A stretch of 64,000 nt of DNA, from the NCBI RefSeq assembly GCF_000455825.1, contig NZ_ATAO01000124.1, positions 31,981 through 95,980 of the forward strand. Reading direction: 5' to 3'. The notes under the pieces were generated by a model. The model had not been told where the DNA came from, searched no databases, and saw only the letters and a list, made by a program, of their open reading frames with translations. The stretch is from Microbacterium maritypicum MF109. Its GTDB lineage: Bacteria; Actinomycetota; Actinomycetes; Actinomycetales; Microbacteriaceae. This document shows positions 8,819 to 17,549 of the stretch, in pieces; positions within the stretch are counted from its first letter, which is position 1; every line of letters starts with the position of its first letter. A program made the position numbers and the translations under genes.

Positions 8819-11383
8819 ATGCCCCAAAAGAATCGCACGGTGAGAGGCGTGCTCGGCGGTCTCGTCGGGCTCGTCGGCCTGAGCGCCGTCGCCGGTCTCC
8901 TCGTCACGGCCAGCGTCACTCCGGTCCTCGCGATGACCGGTCTCGCAGGCACCCAGGCCCTCACGCTCTTCGATCAGCTCCCCGAGAGCCTCGACCCGAG
9001 CACGCCGATGGAGCAGTCGACCATCTACGCGACCGCCCCCGACGGATCCCAGGTCGAACTCGCGTCGTTCTACGAGCAGAACCGCGTCCCCGTGACGTAC
9101 GAACAGGTCTCCCCGAACCTGTACGACGCGATCCTCTCGAGTGAGGACAAGAACTTCTACAGCCACGGCGGCGTCAACATCGGCGCCACGGTGAAGGCTC
9201 TGGTGGACAACGTACGCGGCACGTCCAGCCGTGGTGCGTCGACCATCAGCCAGCAGTACGTGAAGAACGTCCTCATCCAGAAGTGCGAGCAGGAGGTCGA
9301 CACCACGTCCGACACCTACTCTGAGGACCTCCAGCAGTGCTGGAAGGATGCGACCAACGCGACCGGGGCCAAGGGCATCGAGCGCAAGCTGCAGGAGATG
9401 CGCTACGCGATCCAGATCGAGAAGGACTTCTCGAAGAACGACATCCTGCTCGGCTACCTGAACATCGCCAACTTCGGTGGCACTGTGTACGGCATCGAGG
9501 CCGCCGCGAACTACTACTTCTCGACGACCGCGGCGAACCTCACGGTCGCGCAGTCGGCGACTCTCGCGGGCATCGTGCAGAACCCCAACACGTATCGCAT
9601 CGACAAGGCCGAACAGGGCACGACCACCAACGCCGAGGGCGTCGCCCTGAACACTGCGGCAGACGGATACTCGCTCACGAAGGACCGCCGACACTACGTG
9701 CTCGGGCGCATGCTCACGGACGGCAAGATCACGCAGGCGCAGTACGACGAAGCCGATGCCTCGGAGATCGCCCCCGCGCTGAACCCACCGACGCAGGGAT
9801 GCGCCTCCGCAGGCACGAGCGCCTACTTCTGCCAGTACGTGAAGTCGATCGTGCTGAACGACGAGGCCTTCGGCAAGACCCAGCAGGAGCGGACGGATCT
9901 GCTCCGCCGCGGTGGCCTCAAGATCTACACGACGCTGGACTACCGCATCCAGAACCCTGCCGCCGAGAAGATGGCCGAGGTTGTTCCCGCCAACGCCGAC
10001 AACCAGTACTTCGGGGCGGCCGGCGTCTCGGTCGAGGTCGGCACCGGCCGAATCCTCTCCATGACGCAGAACACGACCTTCACCGAGACTCCCACCGATG
10101 ATCAGGCCTACTCCTCCCTGGTGTTTGCGGGCGATAAGAACCACGGGAACTCGGGTGGCTTCCAGGTCGGCTCGACCTACAAGCTCTTCACGCTGATCGA
10201 CTGGCTCGAGAAGGGCCACTCCGTCAACGAGGTTCTCAACGGAAGCGTGCAGACGAACCTGAAGATCCCCGTCTGCGGAGCCAAGCAGAACGCCAACACC
10301 AAGGAGATCGGCAACTTCGGTGGCGGTGGCGGTGGAACCGGATCCGTGCTGAGCTTCACGAAGAACTCGCTCAACAGTGGTTACTTCGCGATGGCGTCGA
10401 AGCTCGATATCTGCGACATCAACAAGGTCGCCGACCGTATGGGTGTCACGCTGGCGAACGGCGACAAGGTCACCGACGAGAACGTGCCCTTCGACGTGCT
10501 CGGCCCGAAGAACATCTCCCCCCTCGCGATGGCGAACGCCTACGCGACCGTCGCGAGCGGTGGGAAGTACTGCACACCGCGCGCGATCGATCGCGTCGTC
10601 GGCCCCGACGGTCAGGACCGCGAACTGCCGGCATCGTCGTGCACCGACGGAGTGATCTCTCCCGAGGTCGCCGCGACGGCCGCCTTCGCGTTGCAGAGCG
10701 TCATGGGTGGCGGGGGCACCGGTTCCCGGGCGAACCCCAACGACGGCACGCCGCTGATCGGCAAGACCGGAACGCACGACACCTGGTCGACGATGATGAT
10801 CGAGTCCAGCACCAAGGTCGCCACGGCGGTCTGGGCCGGCCGCTGGCAGGGCCAGGAGAACATCTACCGCAAGAGGGCCAACGGCTGGAACCTCAACGAC
10901 ATGCGTTACCCGGTGGCGCAGGCCGCGCAGGCCGCAGCGAACGCTGCGTACGGTGGAGACGCCTTCCCGAAGCCCGATGGCAAGCTCACCCGACAGCAGC
11001 TGACGACGGTTCCGAGTGTCGTGGGCAAGTCCGTCGAGGAAGCGACCGCGATCCTGACGGACGCCGGCTTCCAGGTCTCTGTCGGAGGAGCAGTGGACAG
11101 CGACCTCGCCGTCGGCCTGGTCGCCGGCCAGGATCCGACCGGGGAGGCGGCCACTGGCGCGACGGTGACCCTCACGACCAGCAACGGACAGGGCACGACC
11201 GTCCCGGCGAATCTCGTCGGGATGTCGAGAGCCCAAGCCTCTGCCGCGCTCGGTGCCGCAGGATTCACGAATATCGAATTCGACAACTCCTGCAATCCAC
11301 CGACCTCCGTCGTCGGCGGATCCGACCCTGCGCCCGGCACCGCGGCCAGCAAGTCCACCGCCGTGCGTGTGACGTGCCAGTAG
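8819..11383 (+). CDS. Bifunctional penicillin-binding protein (GT51 + transpeptidase) with PASTA domains
   Basis: A class A PBP that polymerises and cross-links peptidoglycan; 854 residues. There is one N-terminal membrane helix (about residues 11-40). The GT51 domain shows ILSSEDKNFYSHGG and GASTISQQYVKN. The transpeptidase shows S-T-Y-K (Ser about residue 451), S-L-N and GKTGTHD. Two PASTA domains follow, starting TVPSVVGKSVEEA and VPANLVGMSRAQA, ending in a Cys-containing tail. Mycobacterial PonA1/PonA2-type enzymes have the same order. The downstream metallophosphoesterase begins inside its last codons. Confidence 0.95.
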   Translation: MPQKNRTVRGVLGGLVGLVGLSAVAGLLVTASVTPVLAMTGLAGTQALTLFDQLPESLDPSTPMEQSTIYATAPDGSQVELASFYEQNRVPVTYEQVSPNLYDAILSSEDKNFYSHGGVNIGATVKALVDNVRGTSSRGASTISQQYVKNVLIQKCEQEVDTTSDTYSEDLQQCWKDATNATGAKGIERKLQEMRYAIQIEKDFSKNDILLGYLNIANFGGTVYGIEAAANYYFSTTAANLTVAQSATLAGIVQNPNTYRIDKAEQGTTTNAEGVALNTAADGYSLTKDRRHYVLGRMLTDGKITQAQYDEADASEIAPALNPPTQGCASAGTSAYFCQYVKSIVLNDEAFGKTQQERTDLLRRGGLKIYTTLDYRIQNPAAEKMAEVVPANADNQYFGAAGVSVEVGTGRILSMTQNTTFTETPTDDQAYSSLVFAGDKNHGNSGGFQVGSTYKLFTLIDWLEKGHSVNEVLNGSVQTNLKIPVCGAKQNANTKEIGNFGGGGGGTGSVLSFTKNSLNSGYFAMASKLDICDINKVADRMGVTLANGDKVTDENVPFDVLGPKNISPLAMANAYATVASGGKYCTPRAIDRVVGPDGQDRELPASSCTDGVISPEVAATAAFALQSVMGGGGTGSRANPNDGTPLIGKTGTHDTWSTMMIESSTKVATAVWAGRWQGQENIYRKRANGWNLNDMRYPVAQAAQAAANAAYGGDAFPKPDGKLTRQQLTTVPSVVGKSVEEATAILTDAGFQVSVGGAVDSDLAVGLVAGQDPTGEAATGATVTLTTSNGQGTTVPANLVGMSRAQASAALGAAGFTNIEFDNSCNPPTSVVGGSDPAPGTAASKSTAVRVTCQ

Positions 11384-12315
11384 CGGCCCGTCGCGGCGCG
11401 CACCCGGCCCTCATCGCGCTCGGCGCGGTGGGGGCCGTGGGTGCCGGCGCCGCCATCTGGGGGATCGGGATCGAGCGGTACCTGTTCACCGTGCGCGAGG
11501 CCTCAACAGTGGCTCTCCCGCCCGGTGCCGCACCGCTGCGTATCCTGCACATCTCCGATGCGCACATGGCGCCGTGGCAGCATCGCAAGCAGGACTGGCT
11601 CGCCTCCCTCGCCGAGCTGAAGCCCGACCTCATCGTGAACACCGGGGACAATCTCGGCCACGAGAACGGACTCGACGGCATCCGGCGCGCTTTCGCTCCG
11701 TTCACCGGCATCCCCGGCGTGTTCGTGCACGGCTCGAACGACGTCGCCGCTCCGTCACCCCGGAATCCCTTCCGCTACTTCCTCGGACCGTCCAAGAAGC
11801 ACCACAAGCCGGAGCTTCTCGACACGGACGCGATGGATCGGTACTTCACGGACGAGCTCGGCTGGACCGATCTGAACAACTCGGCCGCACGTCTGAACAT
11901 CGCCGGCACCGACGTCGACCTCTTCGGGGTCAACGACGCTCACCGCGATTGGGACCGTCTGGATGAGCTTCCCGATGCCATCGCGGCTCTCGGTGCCCGC
12001 GACGCAGCGACGCCCGTCCTCGGCGTCACGCACGCGCCGTATCAGCGGGTGCTCAACAGCTTCATCGATCTCGGTGCCGATGCGATCCTCGGTGGCCACA
12101 CGCACGGCGGTCAGGTGTGCATTCCCGGGTACGGGGCTCTCGTGGCGAACTGCGACATCCCGCTCAAGCAGGCCAAGGGGCTCAGCACCTGGTCGCACGG
12201 CGGCCGCACTGTGCCGCTCAACGTCAGCGCGGGGTGTGGACACTCCATCTACGCGCCGGTCCGGTTCGCCTGCCGCCCCGAGGCGACGCTGCTCACTCTG
12301 ACCGCACAGGTGTGA
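11374..12315 (+). CDS. Membrane-anchored metallophosphoesterase
   Basis: A 313-residue calcineurin-like phosphoesterase. An N-terminal hydrophobic anchor (ALIALGAVGAVGAGAAIWGIG) precedes the metal motifs HISDAHM, NTGDNLG, HGSND and GGHTHGGQ. These give the D-x-H / G-D / N-D / G-H-x-H pattern. The N-D motif lies in GSND rather than the usual GNHD or GNHE. I chose the GTG at 11374, which overlaps the PBP gene by 10 bases. Position next to a PBP is common in actinobacteria and suggests a cell-envelope substrate, but none can be named from sequence. Confidence 0.88.
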   Translation: MPVAARRGAHPALIALGAVGAVGAGAAIWGIGIERYLFTVREASTVALPPGAAPLRILHISDAHMAPWQHRKQDWLASLAELKPDLIVNTGDNLGHENGLDGIRRAFAPFTGIPGVFVHGSNDVAAPSPRNPFRYFLGPSKKHHKPELLDTDAMDRYFTDELGWTDLNNSAARLNIAGTDVDLFGVNDAHRDWDRLDELPDAIAALGARDAATPVLGVTHAPYQRVLNSFIDLGADAILGGHTHGGQVCIPGYGALVANCDIPLKQAKGLSTWSHGGRTVPLNVSAGCGHSIYAPVRFACRPEATLLTLTAQV

Positions 12316-12333
12316 TCCGGCCTCGATTCGGCG

Positions 12334-12350
12334 CAGGGAACATTTCCCTG
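12334..12350. terminator. Short inverted repeat after the metallophosphoesterase gene
   Basis: cagggaa (12334-12340) and ttccctg (12344-12350) form a 7-bp stem with a 3-base loop. It abuts TAGACT (12351-12356), a probable -10 element for the tRNA. It could be a weak terminator or simply lie inside the tRNA promoter. Confidence 0.4.
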
Positions 12351-12370
12351 TAGACTCGGAGGGTTGCAAA

Positions 12371-12448
<78 letters not shown>

Positions 12449-12457
12449 TAACACCGG

Positions 12458-12481
12458 AAGGCCGCCCTCAGGGGCGGCCTT
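12458..12481 (+). terminator. Terminator after tRNA-Pro
   Basis: Arms aaggccgccc (12458-12467) and gggcggcctt (12472-12481) form a 10-bp stem with a 4-base loop, followed by TCTCT. Confidence 0.75.
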
Positions 12482-12514
12482 CTCTGTACCGGGACCGTGC
12501 ACGAAAGGGAACGC

Positions 12515-12991
12515 ATGAACTCTCTGCTCCCGCCGCCGCGCCGTTTCACCCGGGCCTGGGCGATCGCCCTCGGTGTCCCCTTCCTGATCGGCCTCGCCGC
12601 TCTCACCCTCACGCCGTCGAAGGTCGAGGAGTCGATGCCGAATCTGCTCGACCTCGTGCTCGCCACAGCTCACCGTCTCGGCTGGGAGTGGCTCGACTTC
12701 ACCCGGCTCGAGATCATCGCGAACGTGCTCGTCTTCGTGCCGGTCGGCATCCTCGCCTTCCTACTCCTCCCCCGTCGTATCTGGTTCCTCGCTGTGCTGG
12801 TGGGGCCGCTGCTGTCAGCGATGATCGAGATCGCCCAACGTGTGGCTCTCCCCCACCGCGCGGCGACCGTGAACGATGTCGTCGCCAACTCGACGGGCGC
12901 CATCATCGGCGTCGCCGTCGCGGTCGCCTTCACCCTGCTGATCGCCCCGAGATCCTCCCAGCGTCCACCTTCTAGGCTGGAGACATCATGA
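12515..12991 (+). CDS. VanZ family membrane protein
   Basis: A 158-residue protein with four predicted membrane segments. It shows the VanZ signatures NVLVFVPVGILAFLLL, MIEIAQRVALPHRAATVNDVVANSTGAIIG and a C-terminal helix. The prototype VanZ lowers teicoplanin sensitivity; most homologues have no known role. AAAGGGAA stands before the ATG at 12515, which is preferred over the ATG at 12497. The stop overlaps the HAD gene start by 4 bases. Confidence 0.9.
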   Translation: MNSLLPPPRRFTRAWAIALGVPFLIGLAALTLTPSKVEESMPNLLDLVLATAHRLGWEWLDFTRLEIIANVLVFVPVGILAFLLLPRRIWFLAVLVGPLLSAMIEIAQRVALPHRAATVNDVVANSTGAIIGVAVAVAFTLLIAPRSSQRPPSRLETS

Positions 12992-13743
12992 CCGCGCCCA
13001 CACTCGTCGCCTTCGATCTCGATGACACGCTCGCCCCCTCCAAGGGCCTGATCGACCCGCGGATCGCCGCGCTGCTCCGCACTCTGCTGCGCACCGTCGA
13101 CGTCGCCATCATCTCCGGAGGGAACGAGGCGCAGTTCCGCTCGCAGGTGATCGCACAGCTCGGAAACGCTGACCCCTCCGATCTCGCCCGGCTGCACCTC
13201 CTGCCCACCTGCGGCACCCGCTACCTCCGCCACGACGGCACGGACTTCGCCCCGGTCTACGCCCACGATCTCAGCGAGGCCGACAAGCAGGCGGCCCTCA
13301 CGGCTCTGCGCGAAGAGGCCGAGCGCCTCGGACTGTGGGAGGCCGAGCCGTGGGGCGACATCCTCGAGGACCGCGGATCGCAGATCACCTTCTCGGCGCT
13401 CGGTCAGCGTGCGCCGCGCGAGGCGAAGCACGACTGGGACCCGACGGGCGCCAAGCGGGCTGCGCTGCGGGATGCGGTCGCCGCACGCCTTCCCGGTCTC
13501 GAGGTGCGCTCGGGCGGTTCGACCTCGATCGACATCACCCAAGCCGGTATCGACAAGGCCTTCGGAATGCGGCAACTCGCCGCGCACACCGGCATCGCCC
13601 TCGCCGAGATGCTGTTCTACGGCGACCGGCTCGATGAGGGGGGCAACGACTACCCCGTGCTCGCGATCGGTGTTCCCGCCATCGCCGTCGACGGCTGGGA
13701 AGACACCGCAGACAAGCTCGACGCGCTTCTGCTGACGCTCTGA
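12988..13743 (+). CDS. HAD-superfamily phosphatase, type IIB (phosphomannomutase-like fold)
   Basis: A 251-residue protein with HAD motif I FDLDDTLAPSKG, motif II IISGG, the cap region typical of the Cof/eukaryotic phosphomannomutase branch, GGSTSIDITQAGIDKAFG (motif III Lys), and motif IV GDRLDEGGND. The motif pattern supports a Mg-dependent sugar-phosphate phosphatase or mutase; the substrate cannot be read from sequence. It is coupled to the VanZ gene by an ATGA overlap. Confidence 0.85.
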   Translation: MTAPTLVAFDLDDTLAPSKGLIDPRIAALLRTLLRTVDVAIISGGNEAQFRSQVIAQLGNADPSDLARLHLLPTCGTRYLRHDGTDFAPVYAHDLSEADKQAALTALREEAERLGLWEAEPWGDILEDRGSQITFSALGQRAPREAKHDWDPTGAKRAALRDAVAARLPGLEVRSGGSTSIDITQAGIDKAFGMRQLAAHTGIALAEMLFYGDRLDEGGNDYPVLAIGVPAIAVDGWEDTADKLDALLLTL

Positions 13744-13795
13744 CCTTCGCGGTGTCGCGCTGCGCGACCCTACGCGAGAGTCCTAGCATGGCGTC

Positions 13796-14638
13796 ATGGA
13801 TGCCCTGCTGATCGTCATCGTCGTCGCCGCGGCCACCAGCGCCGTCTGCTGGGTGCTCTCCCTGATCACCCGCGACACCTCCTGGGTCGACCGCGCGTGG
13901 TCGATCGTGCCGGTGGCCTACGTCTGGATCTTCGTCGCCGGCGCTTTCGTGAACGGTGACGGGTCGGCGCGTGTGGTCGTGATGGGTGTGCTCGCCACCG
14001 CGTGGGGCGCACGCCTGACCTTCAACTTCGCCCGCAAGGGTGGCTACACCGGGATGGAGGACTACCGCTGGGCCATCCTGCGTGAGCGGATGCGGCCCTG
14101 GCAGTTCCAGATCTTCAACGCGCTGTTCATCATCTGCTATCAGATGGCGCTGCTCGTGCTCATCACGCTGCCGACGCTGGTCGCCGCACAGCACCCTTCG
14201 GCCCTCACCGGGTGGGATGCGCTGTTCATCGCCGCATTCGTCGCCTTCCTCGTCGGAGAGACGATCGCCGATCAGCAGCAGTGGGTGTTCCATCAGCGGA
14301 AGAAGCAGGCGGGTGGCACGCTCGCACCGGGATTCGCCACGACGGGCCTCTTCCGATACAGCCGGCACCCGAACTTCTTCTTCGAGCAGGCGCAGTGGTG
14401 GGCCTTCTACGCGATCGGAGCGACGGCTGCGGTCACCGGCGGAGCCGGCGTCATCGGCGGGGTGCTGAATCCGACGATCGTCGGTCCGACTCTGCTGACC
14501 GTGCTCTTCATCGGCTCGACGATCTTCACCGAGTCGATCACCGCGTCGAAGTACCCGGCGTACGCCCAGTACCGCAAGACCACGTCGATGCTGGTGCCGT
14601 GGCCCCCACGCACCAGGGCGGTGGCCACGCAGTCCTGA
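13796..14638 (+). CDS. DUF1295 membrane protein (steroid 5-alpha-reductase-like fold)
   Basis: A 280-residue multi-pass membrane protein. The C-terminal part (GLFRYSRHPNFFFEQAQWW and SKYPAYAQYRKTTSMLVPWP) is characteristic of DUF1295, a branch of the isoprenylcysteine methyltransferase / steroid reductase fold. The substrate is unknown. The start follows TAGCAT closely, so the transcript may have a very short leader. It converges on the lactate oxidase gene with 42 bases between. Confidence 0.88.
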   Translation: MDALLIVIVVAAATSAVCWVLSLITRDTSWVDRAWSIVPVAYVWIFVAGAFVNGDGSARVVVMGVLATAWGARLTFNFARKGGYTGMEDYRWAILRERMRPWQFQIFNALFIICYQMALLVLITLPTLVAAQHPSALTGWDALFIAAFVAFLVGETIADQQQWVFHQRKKQAGGTLAPGFATTGLFRYSRHPNFFFEQAQWWAFYAIGATAAVTGGAGVIGGVLNPTIVGPTLLTVLFIGSTIFTESITASKYPAYAQYRKTTSMLVPWPPRTRAVATQS

Positions 14639-14680
14639 GACGACGTGGCCACCTCCCGGTCAGATCCGGACGAGCAGGGC

Positions 14681-15940
14681 TCAGTGCACGCGGGCTTCCG
14701 CGGCGGCGCTGGCCACGGGAACCAAGCGGGTCAACTGGGTCACGTGCGCGGGCTCGAGCTCGGCGAGCGAGGCGACACCCAGCAGGCGCATCGTGCGTTC
14801 GATCTCGCTGCGCAGGATCGCGATCGTGCGGTCGACACCCTGACGTCCGCCCGCCATCAGACCGTAGAGGTACGCCCGTCCGATCAGCGTGAAGTCCGCT
14901 CCAAGCGCCACCGCGGCGACGATGTCCGCACCGTTCATGATGCCGGTGTCGATCATCACCGTGAAGTCGTCGCCCACGGCCTTGCGCACCTCGGGAAGCA
15001 GGTGGAACGGGATCGGTGCACGGTCGAGCTGGCGGCCACCGTGGTTCGAGAGGACGATCCCGTCGACTCCGGCATCGCGCAGACGCACCGAGTCCTCGAC
15101 GTTCTGCACGCCCTTGATCACGATCTTGCCTGGCCAGATATCGCGGATGACGGCGAGATCGTCATAGCTGATCGTGGGGTCCATCGCGGCGTCCAGCAGC
15201 TCGCCCACGGTCCCTCCGGTCGTGCTGAGCGAGGCGAACTCGAGCTTCGGGGTGGTGAGGAAGTCATACCACCACCATGGGCGCGGGATCGCGTTGATGA
15301 TCGTGCCGAGGGTCAGCTGCGGCGGGATGCTGAACCCGTTGCGCTTATCGCGCAGACGCGCTCCCGCGACCGGGGTGTCCACCGTGAACTGCAGGGTGTC
15401 GAACCCCGAGGCGGCGGCGCGACGGGTGAGCTCGTAGGAGATCTCACGGTCGCGCATGACGTAGAGCTGGAACCAGTTGCGTCCGTGCGGGTTGGCGGCC
15501 TTCACGCCCTCGATCGAAGTGGTGCCGAGGGTCGAGAGCGTGAACGGGATCCCGGCCGCGGCCGCGGCGCCCGCGCCCGCCGTCTCCCCCTCGGTCTGCA
15601 TCAGACGGGTGAACCCGGTCGGGGCGATTCCGAACGGCAGAGCGGACGGACCGCCGAGGATCTCGACGCTGGTGTCGACGGTCGGCGCCGGTCGCAGGAT
15701 CCCGGGGTGGAACTCCACGTCCTGGAACGCCTGACGTGCGCGCGTGAGCGACAGCTCGCCCTCGGCGGCGCCGTCGGTGTAGTCGAACGCGGCCTTCGGC
15801 GTGCGGCGCTTGGCGATCAGGCGAAGATCATCGATCGTGAGAGCACCCTCCAACCGTCGCTTGCGACCGTCGAGTTCGGGCTTCTTGAACTTCATCAGCT
15901 CGAGGAGCTCGACGGGGTTGGGGAATTGGCGCTGCACCAT
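14681..15940 (-). CDS. lldD: FMN-dependent L-lactate dehydrogenase / alpha-hydroxy-acid oxidase
   Basis: Oxidises L-lactate (or a related 2-hydroxy acid) to the keto acid using FMN; 419 residues. Seen are [12 protein letters not shown], the FMN-binding [17 protein letters not shown], the catalytic His/Arg in [14 protein letters not shown], and the phosphate site [19 protein letters not shown]. The ATG at 15940 has GAGAGG upstream, giving the standard N-terminus MVQRQFPNP. The GntR regulator gene ends 10 bases upstream. Length and motifs fit quinone-linked LldD better than the lactate monooxygenase, but this is not certain. Confidence 0.9.
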   Translation of the reverse strand: MVQRQFPNPVELLELMKFKKPELDGRKRRLEGALTIDDLRLIAKRRTPKAAFDYTDGAAEGELSLTRARQAFQDVEFHPGILRPAPTVDTSVEILGGPSALPFGIAPTGFTRLMQTEGETAGAGAAAAAGIPFTLSTLGTTSIEGVKAANPHGRNWFQLYVMRDREISYELTRRAAASGFDTLQFTVDTPVAGARLRDKRNGFSIPPQLTLGTIINAIPRPWWWYDFLTTPKLEFASLSTTGGTVGELLDAAMDPTISYDDLAVIRDIWPGKIVIKGVQNVEDSVRLRDAGVDGIVLSNHGGRQLDRAPIPFHLLPEVRKAVGDDFTVMIDTGIMNGADIVAAVALGADFTLIGRAYLYGLMAGGRQGVDRTIAILRSEIERTMRLLGVASLAELEPAHVTQLTRLVPVASAAAEARVH

Positions 15941-15950
15941 GATGTGCCTC

Positions 15951-16673
15951 TCAGATCTGGGGGTGGATCTCACGGGTCAGGCCCGCGGACGTGTAGTAGC
16001 CGGTGATGTGCGTGTGGACCAGGGAACGCGCTGTCTCGACGTCGGCGGCATCGATCGCCGCGACGAGTGCGTGGTGCTCGGCGCGAAGCCGCGTCGCCAT
16101 CGCCTCCCAGTCGGCGATCGCGGAGACGCCCGCCTGCACGTAGGACTCGATCGAGGAACGAAGACCCGCCATCATCGCGGCGATGACCGTGTTTCCGCTG
16201 GCCTCGGCGAGCGAGAGGTGCAGCTGCGCGTCGAGGGCGAGGAACTCCGACGGGGCGAGGCCCGGGGCGTCCATCGCGGCGAGCAGTTCATGGGCGCGGT
16301 CCGTGTCGCGCTCGGGGGCGCCTGCCATCGCGGCGACGACCGCGTCTTCGAGCACCAGACGCGTGCGCACGACGTCGTCGAGCGGGAAGCCTTGCGCCGC
16401 CACCTGGAGCCGCAGCAGCGCTGACATGCCACCGGTGGGCGTGGCGATGACGATGGCGCCCGATTGCGGGCCCGAGCCGGTCGCTGTGCGGATGAGCCCC
16501 ATCACTTCGAGCACCCGGAACGCCTCGCGCACGCTCGAGCGTCCGACGCCGAGTTCGGATGCCAGATCACGCTCGGACGGGAGACGATCACCCGGGCCGA
16601 GACGGCCGTCGAGGAGGTCGCGTTCGATGTGCTCGAGCACGAGTCGCCATGCGCGCGCCGGCTGGTCGGTCAT
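15951..16673 (-). CDS. lldR: GntR/FadR-family regulator (LldR-like)
   Basis: A 240-residue protein with an N-terminal winged helix ([31 protein letters not shown]) and an all-helical FCD ligand domain carrying the metal/ligand residues of that family ([14 protein letters not shown]). AGGAGG lies 5 bases before the ATG. It is first in the operon with lldD, and two palindromic operators lie just upstream. It most likely represses the operon until lactate is present. Confidence 0.88.
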   Translation of the reverse strand: MTDQPARAWRLVLEHIERDLLDGRLGPGDRLPSERDLASELGVGRSSVREAFRVLEVMGLIRTATGSGPQSGAIVIATPTGGMSALLRLQVAAQGFPLDDVVRTRLVLEDAVVAAMAGAPERDTDRAHELLAAMDAPGLAPSEFLALDAQLHLSLAEASGNTVIAAMMAGLRSSIESYVQAGVSAIADWEAMATRLRAEHHALVAAIDAADVETARSLVHTHITGYYTSAGLTREIHPQI

Positions 16674-16682
16674 CGAACCTCC

Positions 16683-16697
16683 TGTGGTCTGACCACA
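16683..16697. promoter_or_regulatory. GntR operator 1
   Basis: tgtggtctgaccaca, a 15-bp near-perfect palindrome with the TGGTCnGACCA core expected for FadR-subfamily regulators. It starts 10 bases upstream of the lldR start, overlapping the leader. Confidence 0.8.
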
Positions 16698-16707
16698 GAG
16701 TATCGCG

Positions 16708-16722
16708 TGTGGTCAGACCACG
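16708..16722. promoter_or_regulatory. GntR operator 2
   Basis: tgtggtcagaccacg, a second TGGTCnGACCA palindrome whose centre is 25 bases from the first. The pair suggests cooperative binding over the lldR-lldD promoter. The rest of 16723-16886 shows nothing I can assign. Confidence 0.8.
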
Positions 16723-16886
16723 CAAACAGGCACGCTCGATCCCCGCCCCGCGTGCGCACCTCAGGAAGAAGACGACGACGTGCGTCGCAGACGGCTCACC
16801 GCGGCACGGGGCCGACTGTCTTCCTGGATTGTGCACGGCTGCGCGACGGCAGCGGCCGACGGGCGCCTCGACGGATCGGGCCGGCC

Positions 16887-17540
16887 TCAGCCCAGGCGAC
16901 CACCGGACTCTTCGAGGTAGCAGGTACCGCAGAGCGACTCATAGGTGGTCAGCTCCGGCGAGGCCGATCCGGTCGCGCCCTCGTCGATAGCGACCTGGTC
17001 GCCGTCGAACACGAACCGTCCGCCGACGACGCGACCGTTGAACACGGCCTTCCGCCCACAGCGGCAGATGGTCTTGAGTTCCTCCAGCGAGTGCGCGATC
17101 GCGAGCAGTCGCGCGGATCCGGGGAAGGCATGAGTGAGGAAGTCGTTGCGGATGCCGTAGGCGATGACCGGGATTCCGTCGACCACCGCGATGCGGAAGA
17201 GATCATCGACCTGGGTCGGCGTGAGGAACTGCGCCTCGTCGATCAGCAGGCAGGCGACGTCGCTCGGCCCTTCCGGCAGCAGCTCGTCGTCCGACGCATG
17301 CTGCATGCGCCCGCGATGTGCGGCGAAGATCGCACGCGCGTCGTCATCGGGATCGATCAGGAAGTCGACCCGACGGGTGACGCCGAGTCGACTCTCGATC
17401 TCGGATGCCCCCTTGGTGTCGATCGCCGGCTTCGCGAGAAGCACGTGCTGCCCGCGCTCCTCGTAGTTGTAGGCGGCCTGCAGCAGGGCGGTCGACTTTC
17501 CGGAGTTCATCGCGCCGTAGCGGAAGTAGAGCTTCGCCAC
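16887..17540 (-). CDS. tdk: Thymidine kinase
   Basis: Phosphorylates thymidine for pyrimidine salvage. The 217 residues fit type II bacterial thymidine kinase. Seen are the P-loop GAMNSGKS, LLIDEAQFL (Walker B), the flexible lasso region, and a zinc site with two Cys pairs (CRCG and CGTC) near residues 145 and 205. The start is GTG at 17540. It follows mqo by 9 bases on the same strand. Confidence 0.96.
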   Translation of the reverse strand: MAKLYFRYGAMNSGKSTALLQAAYNYEERGQHVLLAKPAIDTKGASEIESRLGVTRRVDFLIDPDDDARAIFAAHRGRMQHASDDELLPEGPSDVACLLIDEAQFLTPTQVDDLFRIAVVDGIPVIAYGIRNDFLTHAFPGSARLLAIAHSLEELKTICRCGRKAVFNGRVVGGRFVFDGDQVAIDEGATGSASPELTTYESLCGTCYLEESGGRLG

Positions 17541-17549
17541 GGTGCGACC

